In this document: piece by piece, positions 47,480-58,021 of the stretch
Position numbering within the stretch: position 1 is the stretch's first letter
Layout of the letters: each line of letters begins with the position of its first letter
NCBI GenBank assembly: GCA_963921195.1
Contig: OY992536.1
Span: forward strand, 183,838,995 to 183,902,994
Direction of reading: 5' to 3'
Length of the DNA: 64,000 bases
Origin: Pegoplata infirma
Lineage: Eukaryota > Arthropoda > Insecta > Diptera > Anthomyiidae
Translations under genes and position numbers: made by a program
Notes under the pieces: model-generated
Told to the model about the DNA's origin: nothing
Databases searched by the model: none
What the model saw: the letters and a program-made list of their open reading frames with translations, nothing else

Positions 47480-47790
47480 TCATCAATTGGCTTCAAATAT
47501 GAAACTTAAGCTTTTATTGGTCCAAGGACGAAGCCAATTGAAATCGGGAAAAATCGGTCCATTTTTAGACCTAGCCCGCAGACCTAGGTCTGCATTATTT
47601 TTGGCTCAAATGACTCTAATAACCGTATTTTAATAGATATTCTTTCAAAATTTGACAGGTAAAAGTGTTTTGTATCCATAAATAACTATTCTGAGTTTTT
47701 AAAGAGTCAGACGATTTTTTCTTGTAGCCCCCATACAAACACCCTCCCGATATTCACATAAATCTTTAAAATTTCAGGAAAATAAACAAT
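47480..47790. repeat. Dispersed repeat, second copy of the 10200-10500 family
   Basis: GGTCCAAGGACGAAGCCAAT, AAAAATCGGTCCATTTTTAG, ACCTAGCCCGCAGACC and CCCCCATACAAACACCCTCC match the earlier copy in order. A transposon at 47792 abuts its right side. Confidence 0.6.
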
Positions 47791-47791
47791 A

Positions 47792-49386
47792 CCCTGCAAA
47801 CAATAGGGCGATATATCGCCGAAAAGATATTGCGGCGATATGAAAATTTATCATTTCAATAAAAAATCTAAGTAGTATTTTTATTATATCGCCGTTTTAT
47901 CATACTAACGATATTTTGGCGATAAACAAAAAAAAAAATATTGAGAATTTTTATTTCTTTGTCAATTTAAAATAAAATAATTTATTAAGCACAACAAGAA
48001 ATCTTTGAAAGAATATAAATTTGGCCAAAAATCACAAATTTGCTTTTAAAAATAAAATAAAAAATACAGCGAATGTTGCGAATATATTTTTCAGGTGAAT
48101 GCAAATGTTTTTAGTCCTGTTAACATGACCAAAATATGAATGAAAAAATTTCTATTTTCAGCTTCAGGGAATCAATATACAGTGACTCGCAGCTTATTTC
48201 GTGTGTGAGATATCAGTTAGCAATCCATTTAAGGCAAAGTTTCCAATAATACACCTAATTAATATCAAACGAGTATCATTGGTAAAAGTGCTGTGTAGGT
48301 AATTTATCAAGCTTTAATTTAAGCTTAATGGCGTCCAGATTGAGTAAATATTAATCGTGCTACGAGGGTCGAAATGGAAATTAAAATTATTGAAAGACGT
48401 TGTTTAGAAAATTTCTTAAAAATACTCTTAGGTCGATTTTTCCCAAGCTCAAACATTAAAGTTTTAAAAAATAGTCCAATAGTATATAGCCATTTATCAA
48501 ATAATTTTTCCAATGACCCAAACAAAAATCAAAATTTTTAAAATGATGTCGAAGAAATCCGAATTTTTTGACCTCCAATTCTTTTGACCAACAATTTTTT
48601 GTAAACAAAGGAAATGTTCAATTATTTTGATATCTCATTACTATACACTTAGGTGCACTAAAATTATTAAACAATTAAATATTTTCTTTGTTTACCAACA
48701 ATTAGTGGTCAAAACATTTGGAGGTCAAAAAATTCTGATTTCTTCTACTGTGTTTTAAAAATTTTGGTTTTTGTTTGGGTCTTTTGAAAAATTATTTAAT
48801 AAATGAATATTAACTATTAGACTATTTTTTAAATTTTTTATGTTTGAGCTTGGATAAAATCGATCTAAAAATATTTTTAAGAAATTTTCTAAAAAAGGTC
48901 TTTCAATTTCCATTTCGACCCTCGTAGCACATTTAATATTTAGACAATCTGAACGTCATTAAGCTTTAATTAAAGCTTGATTAATTACATACATAGGACA
49001 TTTTACAAAAATACTTATTTAATAATAATTAGGTCTATTTTGGTTAACTTTGTCTTGAATGGATTGCTAAATAATATCTTTCACACGAAATAAGCAGCGA
49101 GCCATGGCTACGGTGCACCGTAGCTGTATCGCCGAATTATAATTATAGTGATATTCCGGCGATACATACAAATCTTTTATTTTTCGTTTAAATGATAATT
49201 TATCGATATTGCCCTTTTATCGTCGAGACAAATTGTTGTCGTATCGCCGGGATGTATTGCCTTCGGGTAACAGTTTCTCCCGAAGGGTGTATTGCCGGCG
49301 ATACGAATTCGATAATTTCCGCAATAAAATTTATCGTCTCGGGAATATAACCAGCGAATCAATGTCGTATCGTTTTGTTTGCAGGG
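47792..49386. mobile_element. CCCTGCAAACAA-ended element with TATCGCCGGCGATA words
   Basis: The left end CCCTGCAAACAATAGGGC is mirrored by GTTTTGTTTGCAGGG at the right. Both subterminal regions iterate GGCGATAT/ATATCGCC words (47810-47925 and 49122-49345). About 930 bp of the middle is a separate palindromic insertion (48180-49110). The target duplication is not clear. The open frame over the right word array is a by-product. Confidence 0.7.
48180..49110. mobile_element. Nested palindromic element (ACTCGCAGCTTATTTCGTGTG ends)
   Basis: CTCGCAGCTTATTTCGTGTG on the left is mirrored by CACACGAAATAAGCAGCGAG on the right. The arms continue through GCAATCCATT, TAAAGCTT and CTACGAGGGTCGAAATGGAA, down to an ATTTTTTGACCTCCAA / TTGGAGGTCAAAAAAT centre near 48570 and 48718. 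The arms are about 400 bp each and moderately diverged. Confidence 0.7.
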
Positions 49387-49495
49387 ATGTTTTTTAGCTA
49401 AAAGTGAGAACAAGGTATTAGACTTTTTTTTCAGAAAAAGTGTCAATATACAATAAAAATTTTGTAATCTTATGCCTTTACGATACTTGCTTGTT

Positions 49496-49622
49496 TCAAG
49501 TTACTTGTTGCTGCATTTATTAGGGTTTTTCTATGGAAATTTCGATAAATTCAAAATTTTTAGTTGAAGTTATCGAAATTTTTATAGAAAAACCCTAATA
49601 AATGCAGCAACAAGTAACTTGA
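49496..49622. repeat. Compact hairpin with 53-bp near-perfect stem
   Basis: 49496-49548 and 49570-49622 are inverted copies (TTACTTGTTGCTGCATTTAT and AGGGTTTTTCTATGGAAATT in the left arm). There is essentially one bulge or mismatch cluster and a 21-nt loop. It could be a tiny MITE or an RNA hairpin; no flanking duplication is evident. Confidence 0.8.
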
Positions 49623-49730
49623 AAAAAGCAGGTATCATATCCACTTTAGGTACTTTCTGTAGAATAGTTTTTTAAAACTTGAACATTTTGGTGTAAAAAA
49701 AACGTTTCGGTAGTTGAGAATTTTTCTGTA

Positions 49731-50841
49731 CACTCAAAATAAATTCTCTGTCCAATCCGCAGAAAAATCTGCTGAAAATACACCCATTTTGAGCCATACA
49801 TATGAGAAATCTGCTGATTTTAGCAGACACGGTTTGCTGAAAATCTGTCATGATAATCTAGGTGAAATCAGCAAAGAAATATGTAAAACAGCAGTGAAAT
49901 CTGCTAAGACATTTTCTAGAAAATTGTTGTTTTTAGAAAATTTTTATATGAAAATTTTAATAGTTTTTTTTATTTAAACTTAAAAAAAAAATAAAAAAAA
50001 TATTTTTTTTTTAGTTTTTGTCAATTGTTCAAATTGTATAAAAAACAAACAAAAATTAACACTTTGAAAAAAAAAACTTAAGAAATTTTGCTTGACAAAA
50101 TGATAACAGAAAACTATTTCTGTAAAATTACAAAATAATCTGTTAAAAAAATATGTTCAAAAATATATTTAAAAATATCGTCTTGATTGCACAGAAAAAC
50201 AAAACCAAAAAATTGACACTGATAAAAAAAAAAAAATCTTGAAAAAAGAATGACAGCAAACTAATGGTGTTTTCTTTTCTGGCAAAAAATGTGCCTTTTT
50301 TTTGCATTACGCCCCAAAAATTATGTTTTTGTGTTCTTTTCTAAAAATGTCTGCCCTATAAAGTGCAAAAAAGTTGCACTTTTTACCCCGTAAAAAATCA
50401 CGGGGTTGAAATTGCCTTATACAACAGCTGACTTTTTCTGTGTTGTTTTCTCAAAACAGCTGTTGAAAAATACAGGGCAGAGTATTTCTGGATGTTGTGT
50501 TCTATTCCAGTCAAATAAAATGCAAGTTTTTGAAGGTGTGAGTTAAACATTTTAAAAATGTATAACCCAAAAAGGCAAACATTTTTTTTTCAGAAAAGAA
50601 ATCATAATAAGTCTGTATAATTAAGAAAATAATCTACTAAAAATATGTTTAAACATACATATTTTAAAATTCAGCAAACAGAATCAGTAAAAACGCAGTA
50701 AAATTTCTGTTATTTTGTAAAACTGAACGACAGAGATTTTAATAAAAAATATAAATTTTATCAGAAAAATCTGCTGAAAGTTTGCTTAATCAAATTGAAA
50801 GTCGTTTTACAGATTTTTTGACAGAGTTTTTCTTTTAAGTG
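49731..50841. mobile_element. TA-flanked CACTCAAAA-ended element with AAATCTGCTGA words
   Basis: It is TA-flanked (49729-49730 and 50842-50843). The left end is CACTCAAAATAAATTCTCTG and the right end the complement of CACTTAAAAGAAAAACTCTG. The words AAATCTGCTGATTTTAGCAG and CAGCAGTGAAATCTGC iterate near both ends. A smaller element may be nested at about 50262-50596, with TTTCTTTTCTGGCAAAAAAT and its diverged complement as ends. Confidence 0.75.
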
Positions 50842-50879
50842 TAGAAAAATAAAATATTTTAGAAACAAAGAATTTTTCT

Positions 50880-51260
50880 GCACGAAGTATTTTTCTATAT
50901 TTCTAATTTTTTTTGGTGGGAAAATTGCCTAAGTATCTGAGAATTGTCTATATAAAAGTGTAGCAAAATCTACAGCAAGTACTTTATTATTTCTAAAAAC
51001 TTTTCTGTAGCAAAATGCCTTTAGTACCTCAGAATTTTTCTATTGAGATAATGTCTCAGAATCATAAACTTTATCTTTAAGCAAATAAATCAGAAAAATT
51101 AAAATATAAGACAACTTTTTTGAAACAAACATATCTTAAGTTTGATATATTTTCTATTGGAAAATATCAGAATCTGGGCTTTTGCTGTCAGAAAAATGCT
51201 TTAGAATCTGAGAATTTATTGAGAAGACGTTTTTCAAAATATCAAATATTTTCTAAAGTC
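50880..51260. repeat. TCTGAGAATTTTTCTAT word array
   Basis: Repeated TATCTGAGAATTGTC, CCTCAGAATTTTTCTATTGA and ATCTGAGAATTTATTGA words, continuing the dispersed word family of 27840, 42660 and 58260. It is non-coding. Confidence 0.55.
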
Positions 51261-51269
51261 TTAAAATAA

Positions 51270-53438
51270 AATAAAATGTTTATATAGAAAAAATCATAAC
51301 AAACAAGAGGTAAAAATAAAAACCTTAACAAGTGATTTAAATTCGACCTGAGGTTCCCTGCAAAATAAAATTAAATAAAAAAAAATCCCCCTCCCAAGAG
51401 CTGCCTCTACCACTAACAATAAGTGGAGGGCCCAGACTATATACAGACTCAACAGTAGAGTTTTATAACAAAAAATGGGAGAAAAACTAAGCGATTTAAG
51501 GAGAAAACGGTGCGGGGTTAAGCTATTTTTAAGCTAACATGGCAACACTTTCTACGACTTCGGAGTGAGTAAAACAATAAAATCCGATCTTTCATCTATT
51601 TTTCTTTTGGCGTGTTATATTAGCTTTCTCTTTCTAACCTAATTAGTAAAATGATTTTAAAAAAATTAACCATATGGTTTTAGACACCTGTCACTTACAT
51701 ATGTCGAGCCTGTATTAGTCTGTGGAGGGTATAAAAATTATGCCCAAAAATTAAATTTTTAATGTATCTTTCCTTGCTTTGTTTTTTCATTTATATTTAC
51801 AATAAAGCACAAAATTATTAAGTTTTACATATTATATTTTATTCTTCTTACATATTTTTTTTTTTAAATTGTTTACGTCCATTTGAAAATTCATCGGTAT
51901 TTGAAAAAATATTTTTAGTTTATTTAATTTATTTGTAATTTAATTTTTATATTATTTATTTTTATTTATAAACATTTTTTTATAATATAGAATCTTTTAT
52001 TTACTATTTTGTTAGCTAAAATTATAATAATTTTTTGACTAGTTTTGTTATAAAAAAAAAGTAATTGGAAAGCAAACAAAATTTCAGTATAAATAAGAAT
52101 TATTCGGTTTGTACTGAAATCTCATTATTTTTTTTACGGCCATGACATAACTACAATATAAGTCATTACTATATCGCTTACTTAAGTGTAATTAAGTAAT
52201 GAGTTGTTGCTTTTTTTGCTAACAAGGTACACACAAATTTTTTTTTTCCATGAACGATTTTCATAGTATTTATGAACAAATTCATCCAATTTATTAACTT
52301 TTTCATAATATTTATAAACTTTTTCATAGTATTTATGAATAAATCATAATATGTGAAATTTAAGAATTTTTAACATTTTTCATAAATACTATTAAAAAGT
52401 TTATAAATTTTATGAAAAAATTAATAAATTGTATGAATTTGTTCATAAATACTATGAAAATCGTTCATGGAAAAAATTTTTTTTTGTGTATAATAACTTA
52501 GTTGGTTTATTTCTCAAGTTCTTAAAAGGATTTAAAATTTATTACAAAAATATCTTCTCAAAATTTAAACAAAAAAAAATAATAATTCCTAATTTTTAAA
52601 ATGTATGTATAATTCTTTTAATTTATTTTTTCTTGGCAATATCTTATTTAAAAAAAAAAAATAAAAATATAGTATTAAAAAAACATATATAATAATTAGT
52701 TTATAAGTTTAATGTAATTTAAAAATTATTTTATCAAAAACAACAAAAAAAACAGAAGAATTAAAAAACAAAAACGAAATAAATTTTATATTAATATTTA
52801 ACAAAAAAAAATATTCTCAAAAACTTAAAAAAAGCTTGCAACAATCGCTAAAAAACGAAAATTTTTCTTAAAAAATGTCTAATAAACAAATATATATCTT
52901 AAAAGTTAAACAATAATAGTTTTTTTAAAGAAAAACTTATTCCAAATATTAAAAAATTGAAATACTTAAAATCAAAAATTTTTTATTAATTTTAAATTCT
53001 GTAAATTATTTTTTGTTTTTGTAAATTTATTTTATCAAAATTTTTAAGCGTTTGTTGCTTTTTTTGAATAGTTATCAAATGTTTATTAATTGAAAATTAT
53101 TCTTAATTTTATTAAAAATGTTATAAAGAATTAAGTATTTATTTTTAAATATGCAAAAATCGATATATTAAAATAATTCACAAGTTCGTTTTTATAATAA
53201 AAAAAAAAAATTTGTAACTAACACCAATTACTCTTTTATAAAACAAAGCAAAAAAAAAATATGCAAACAATTCTATATTTTTAAAATTTAAATACTAAAA
53301 TTCCCTCCCTGTTAATTTGTTTGATTATATTTTTCATATTGTATTAATTGAAAATTTGCAAATAAAAATTTAAATTAAAAAAAAATATATATAATATACA
53401 TTTAAAAAAGTGTTTTATTTATTTTCTTTTCAATTCAG
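51270..53438. other. Gene-free AT-rich stretch before a candidate exon
   Basis: 51300-51740 has Helitron-like scraps (TAAGTGGAGGGCCCAGACT, GTGGAGGGTATAAAAATTAT) and otherwise unique sequence. 51750-53430 is extremely AT-rich, with one clear MITE (52230-52488) and no word arrays. A promoter or UTR of a downstream gene could lie here, but no specific element can be named. Confidence 0.4.
52230..52488. mobile_element. 259-bp TA-flanked foldback MITE with TTCATAAATACTATGAA words
   Basis: TA lies on both sides (52228-52229 and 52489-52490). The ends are CACACAAATTTTTTTTTT and the complement of CACAAAAAAAAATTTTTTCC. CATGAACGATTTTCATAGTA is mirrored at the right. The interior repeats TTCATAGTATTTATGAA and complements four or five times. 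It fits the CAC(T/A)CAAA-ended group. Confidence 0.8.
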
Positions 53439-53487
53439 ATGCAATTTGAAATCATACTTATATTAACCGAGGGACTAGCAGCATTAG
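53439..53487 (+). CDS. Candidate short exon of an unidentified downstream gene
   Basis: A good acceptor (TATTTTCTTTTCAATTCAG) precedes ATGCAATTTG, and a consensus GTAAGT donor follows 49 nt later. Only the frame starting at the ATG is open: MQFEIILILTEGLAAL plus one base. It may be the first coding exon of a plus-strand gene continuing beyond the window, or an internal exon. I do not recognise the peptide. It is not a continuation of RalGAP-alpha exon 5, because that phase reads a stop after three codons. A transposon begins 14 bp after the exon. No transcript support is available. Confidence 0.35.
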
Positions 53488-53500
53488 GTAAGTACAGTTA

Positions 53501-54752
53501 CACTCAGAAAATGATGTAAGTTACTACATGTTAGTTGTTTGTATATTTTACAGTAGTTAGTTATTTTCAACTACAAAGTCAGTTGTTTTTGTATGAAAAA
53601 TATCAAACAACTACTTCTGTTAGTTATTTTAAGTAGTTTTTTTGAATAACTAACAAAAAAGTACTGTGATTTAGTAACAGTTATTTAAAGTAGTTAATTT
53701 TTTTTTATCTTTAAAAAATTTTCAGCTTTTTCCAAAAAATAAAAATAAATTTTCGTTTTTTTTTATTTTTCAAAACTTTTTTTAAAAAAAAAAAAAAAAC
53801 TCTGATTAATTTTTATTTAAAAATAAAAATTGTTTTATTCGACCTTTAAAATATTATATTTTGAGGATGTTTATTCTGGCTCGAGGTCATTATTTTCTTT
53901 ACTAATTAAAACCATGATATTCTCATAGCATAATTTTCAAGAAAATTATTTTTTGTTTTAAATTTATTTATGTTGGTCATTTTTGCAAGACTTAATTAAT
54001 CGACACGTGTTTCGGAATTTGTCAAGATTCCATTGTCAAGATTATTTAGCAAAAATAGAAACGAAGTAGCAAACCAGTCTAATGACAAATCGTTTGTGCA
54101 CAAACTAAAGTATTAATACATATTCGACTCTATCCACAATGTGAATTAGAAAGACGAAGAAATTGTACTATACTAGTAAGGCAACGATTGTCAATAACCA
54201 ACAAAAATATTTAAAACATTTTTACATACGATAGTCCATTGGACTACAACAATATGTTTTTTGTTGTTGTGAATGTAATAACCACATTAGGGTTATTCAT
54301 CACTATGGCGTGCCAACCATTATGTTCAAATTCTGATTAAAATGTTTTAAATATTTTTGTTGGTTATTGACAATCGTTGCCTTACTAGTATAGTACAATT
54401 TCTTCGTCTTTCTAATTCACATTGTGGATAGAGTCGAATATGTATTAATACTTTAGTTTGTGCACAAACGATTTGTCATTGACTCGTTTGCTACTTTGTA
54501 GTAAATCGTTTCTATTTTTGCTAAATAATCTTGACAATGGAATCTTGACAAATTTTTTTTTACTACATTTTAGTTGTTTTGACTACAAATGTAAGTAGTT
54601 TTTACTACATAAGTCAGTTGCATTTTGTCAGTTAAAATAACTAACATTGTTAGTTGATTTAACTGAAAAAGTAGTTGACCCCAAAACAACTTACAAAGTA
54701 GTTATTTTAACTGACATTTTCAGTTGATTTTACTAACATAATTTTTTGAGTG
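53501..54752. mobile_element. TA-flanked element with GTTAGTTGTTTTAACTAC words, carrying a nested foldback
   Basis: TA lies at 53499-53500 and 54753-54754. The ends are CACTCAGAAAATGATGTAAG and the complement of CACTCAAAAAATTATGTTAG. Words such as AGTTAGTTGTTTT, TTTTAACTGACATTTTCAG and ACTACAAAGTCAGTTG iterate on both sides. A second, uninterrupted inverted copy is at 59221-59790. The middle (about 53868-54560) is a separate foldback. Confidence 0.8.
53868..54560. mobile_element. Nested foldback related to 40985-41560, with a different long-palindrome centre
   Basis: The left part shares GGCTCGAGGTCATTATTTTC, TTATGTTGGTCATTTTTGCA and CGACACGTGTTTCGG with 41085-41330. Its centre (54010-54550) is a near-perfect palindrome: AGACGAAGAAATTGTACTAT and GGCAACGATTGTCAATAACC are mirrored exactly, with a short unpaired stretch around 54240-54330. 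Confidence 0.75.
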
Positions 54753-54754
54753 TA

Positions 54755-55189
54755 TATTTGAAGGCCCGCACCAAAGAAAAATAAAAACTCTATTTTAACA
54801 AAAGTTTTATTTTAAATTTCATATTTTCCATACATTTTTTGAAAGTCGATTTCAAAAACAAAAACAATTTATATTGAGATAAAATTAAAATACGATTTAA
54901 AATTGTTTTGTATTCTTCTATGGTAAGGCTGAAAGTATTTATCAAAATCTTTTAGCCTAAACAAAGAAAAATAAAATAAATTTAAAACCGTCTCTAAATT
55001 CTAATTTTTTGAAGGCAAGTGGATTTATTACGATTCTTGCACTTAATTAATACGACTTCATCTTTATTTAAATTAATTTTATTTATGTACGCCCACAAAA
55101 GGGGGCTTAGAAAAGGTGCATCTTGATTTTTTTCGAAAACGAGTTTTTAACGTATTCGGGTAGACCACTCTGAAATAAAAAAATAAAAA
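54755..55189. other. AT-rich intergenic sequence, nothing recognised
   Basis: No word array, element end or coding signal was found. GCCCACAAAAGGGGGCTTAG near 55091 resembles the Helitron-like interior text seen at 44768 and 19421, so part may be a decayed copy. Confidence 0.4.
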
Positions 55190-55550
55190 CAAGTAGAAAA
55201 CTTAAATTCGACTTGACCAAATCTATGAATACCTTCCACAATGTCCTTTTTAAAAAACAATAAATTTTCTAACGTGAAAATGAAATAAACAATTTTGATT
55301 AGAAATATTTTATTTTGAGTAAAAATTTTTTTTATCATTTTTGTAAAAAAAAAGAAAAATTACTAATTTTTTTTGAGTGTACATATTTTACTAATTTTTT
55401 TTTTTGAGTGTAAATATTTTTTTTAGTGTAAAAATATTTTTGAGCGACAAACACATTTTGTAAAGTAATTTTGTGGCTTATCGATGTTTTTAAAGCTTGT
55501 TTTTTTAAAGTTCGGTTTTTTTCAACACGTGAATTTAAGTGTAAAATTTT
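55190..55550 (-). mobile_element. Helitron-like copy, TTTTGAGTGTA-rich part with terminal hairpin region
   Basis: The complement of AATTCGACTTGACCAAATCT gives a decayed version of the TTCGAC-CAA-GTCGAA hairpin seen at 63442, followed by the ATTCATAGA/CTACTTGTTT context. The rest (ATTTTTTTTGAGTGTACATA, GTAAAAATATTTTTGAGCGA) parallels 38920-39060 and 61500-61680. Confidence 0.65.
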
Positions 55551-55700
55551 ATTAGATCTGTAAAAATTGTTTAGATCTGACTGATCTTTAAAGATCTAAT
55601 TTATATCAATTATATCTGATCAGATCTATTATATCCGAGATTTGATCAGATACAATTGATTCTTTTGAAACAACAATAACTTGCATATAGTATTGTCCAA
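55551..55700. repeat. AGATCTGATCAGATCT-type word cluster
   Basis: TTAGATCTGACTGATCTTTA, AAGATCTAATT, ATCTGATCAGATCTATTAT and TTTGATCAGATAC are variants of one palindromic word in 150 bp. No element ends were found. 55701-56057 is AT-rich, with a small AAACTCGGTACTGAGTTTTA palindrome near 55850. Confidence 0.6.
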
Positions 55701-56057
55701 TGAATAATCAAATCGCTTATTTACTTGTATATTGCAGACAAGGAAAAAGTGTAAAACTTAAAACTCTTCAATGAAAAAAAAACCAAAAGTATTTTTTTCA
55801 AAAAAATTTTTTTCAATTTTTAAATAAATTTCCTACAATTTTAAAATAAAACTCGGTACTGAGTTTTAAAAATAAAACTCCAAAATAAAAAGAATTTTAT
55901 TTTCATACAATTAATTTTATTTTAAGTAAACAAAAAATGTTTTTGGTTTTAAACATTTTTATGTAAAATAGTTGATAATATGATAAAATAAGACCTCACG
56001 AAATAGTAAAACTAGTTGAAATTAAATTCATTTTATTTAAATTTATTATTACTCCTA

Positions 56058-56897
56058 CACTCAAAATAATACATTAGTAGATTTACTAATTTTTTTTGCT
56101 AATGCTAGTAAGCTAACCTTTAGCAAATTTTTAGTTGAGATTAGATTGTTAGCAAAAATATCTTGTAAACTTCATTTAGCGCATTAGCAATTTTAAACAA
56201 AATTTGAACTAATTTTTTTTGCTAAATTTAAAATTGAGTTAACCAAATTTTTACAAGCTATTTTGCTAATACATATTAGCAAAAATAAATTGTAAATTTT
56301 TTTTTTTAGAAAACTTAAAATGGCGATATCTCGGAAACTAAGCCAGATAGAGAAAAACTGAGGTCATTTTTGGTTCTCGAGTTCTCCATAGTATCGCCGG
56401 TCCTCTTCACATGTGTGGACCCTAATGGGTCCCAACTTTGGATCCAAAAAAGTTGGCATTCCGGAAAATTTTAAAATGCTCATATCTCGGTAAATATTGC
56501 CGACACGATAAAAAGTTCAAAAGTATTTTTGTAGCTCTCACCACGTAAAACAAGACCACAAAATAACCAAAAGCTCTCCGAGTAATATTTTTGAAGTTAT
56601 CGAGTTTTTTTAATTCTCAAAACCCCAGTGGTACCCTAAAATCACGTACCTCAAAAACTAAGCAAGATAGAGCGAAACGGACAAAAATTTTGGATCAAAA
56701 ACTATGACGATTTTTAAGGAACCCAACTAGGTCTAGGCACATCGGGGTCTGGAACTATCGGGTCCGAACCCAATGGAGTCCTCAAATCTGTATGATCTAA
56801 GTCGAAATAAAAAAAATTCAGTTAACTAATTTTTGGCAAAACATTTTTGCTAACTTTACCAAAAAAATTGTGGGTTCAGTTTTTTTTTTTTTGAGTG
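56058..56897. mobile_element. TA-flanked CACTCAAAA-ended element with TTAGCAAAAATT words and a shared core
   Basis: TA lies at 56056-56057 and 56898-56899. The left end is CACTCAAAATAATACATTAG and the right end TTTTTTTTTTTTTTGAGTG. Words TTTGCTAA/TTAGCAAA iterate at 56095-56300 and 56818-56865. The core (CTCATATCTCGGTAAATATT, TTGTAGCTCTCACCACG, AACTAAGCAAGATAGAGCGA) matches the element half at 45045-45340 inversely. Confidence 0.78.
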
Positions 56898-56902
56898 TAT
56901 AG

Positions 56903-58013
56903 TAGAGTGTCCCTTATTTTGGAAATGTTGGAAATCTTGAGACGGTACCCGCTCATTTTTTTCCTTTTGACTTAAAAATAACTCAGGAAAAATTTTACGC
57001 CCCTAGGACCACGCCTTCCCTACGCGACGGGCCCTTAAAGAGCGGGGCCTAAAAAATCATTTTTCCATACAAACCAAAAAAATTTTTTTTTGATTTTTAA
57101 TTTTTTTGTTATTATTTATTATATTACTTGGTTTGCTTATTCACAACAAAAAATTTGATTTTGGTGGGATAAGTCTTTCAGCGCTAAAAAATTTTTCGCA
57201 AAAAAAAATTTTGAGCCGCCGGGGTCCTACAGTAAAAAATTTTTAAAAAATATTTTTTTTTTAGTTTTGACCAGCAACGGTTTTAGCTGCTATGTTGCTT
57301 TAAATGATATATATTCATAAAAAAATATTTTTTGTATCTGTGACATCTTAATCGTGTTCTAAAAAAGGGTAAAAAATGCATTGATGATTTTTTTCGATAC
57401 ACGATAAAAATGTCACAAATATGAATAATATTTTTTTTGGAATATATATCATTAAAAACAACATAAAAACTAAAACCATTGCTTTTCAAAACTAAAAAAA
57501 AATATTTTTTAAAAATTTTTTACCGTAGGATTCCTACGGCTCAAAATTTTTTTTTTCGAAAAAGATAAAGATGTCACAGATATGAATAATTTTTTTTTTG
57601 GAATATATATCATTTAAAGCAACATAGCAGCTAAAACCGTTGCTGGTCAAAACTAAAAAAAAATATTTTTTAAAAATTTTTTACTGTAGGACCCCGGCCG
57701 CCCAAATTTTTTTTTTGCGAAAAATTTTTTAGCGCTGAAAGACTTATCCCTCCAAAATCAAATTTTTTGTCGTGAATAAGCAAACCAAGTAATATAATAA
57801 TTAATAACAAAAAAATTAAAAATCAAAAAAAAATTTTTTTGGTTTGTATGGAAAAATGATTTTTTAGGCCCCGCTCTTTAAGGCCCCGTCGCGTAGGGAA
57901 GGCGTGGTCCTAGGGGCGTAAAATTTTTCCTGAGTTATTTTTAAGTCAAAAGGAAAAAAATGAGCGGGTACCGTCTCAAGATTTCCAACATTTCCAAAAT
58001 AAGGGACACTCTA
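56903..58013. mobile_element. 1.1-kb palindromic element with TAGAGTGTCCC ends
   Basis: The ends are TAGAGTGTCCCTTATTTTGG and its exact complement. An 8-bp duplication GTGTATAG flanks it (56895-56902 and 58014-58021). The arms are nearly perfectly complementary for about 300 bp (GACGGTACCCGCTC, CCTAGGACCACGCCTTCCC). The centre holds three diverged copies of a block with TTAGCTGCTATGTTGCTTTA and CGATAAAAATGTCACA-like text. No transposase is present, and frames here are by-products. Confidence 0.88.
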
Positions 58014-58021
58014 GTGTATAG

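Noticed and set aside
49209..49397. Arg/Tyr-rich open frame as a peptide gene
   Set aside because: It is the translation of iterated TATCGCCG/GGCGATA words in a transposon end.
53439..53446. Alternative terminal exon of RalGAP-alpha joined from 38657
   Set aside because: The phase gives Asp-Ala-Ile then a stop, and the segment carries a strong donor that a terminal exon would not need. It is kept only as an orphan exon candidate.
57283..57489. Minus-strand frame as a membrane-like peptide
   Set aside because: It lies in the centre of the 56903-58013 palindrome, where the block is repeated three times with frame-breaking differences.
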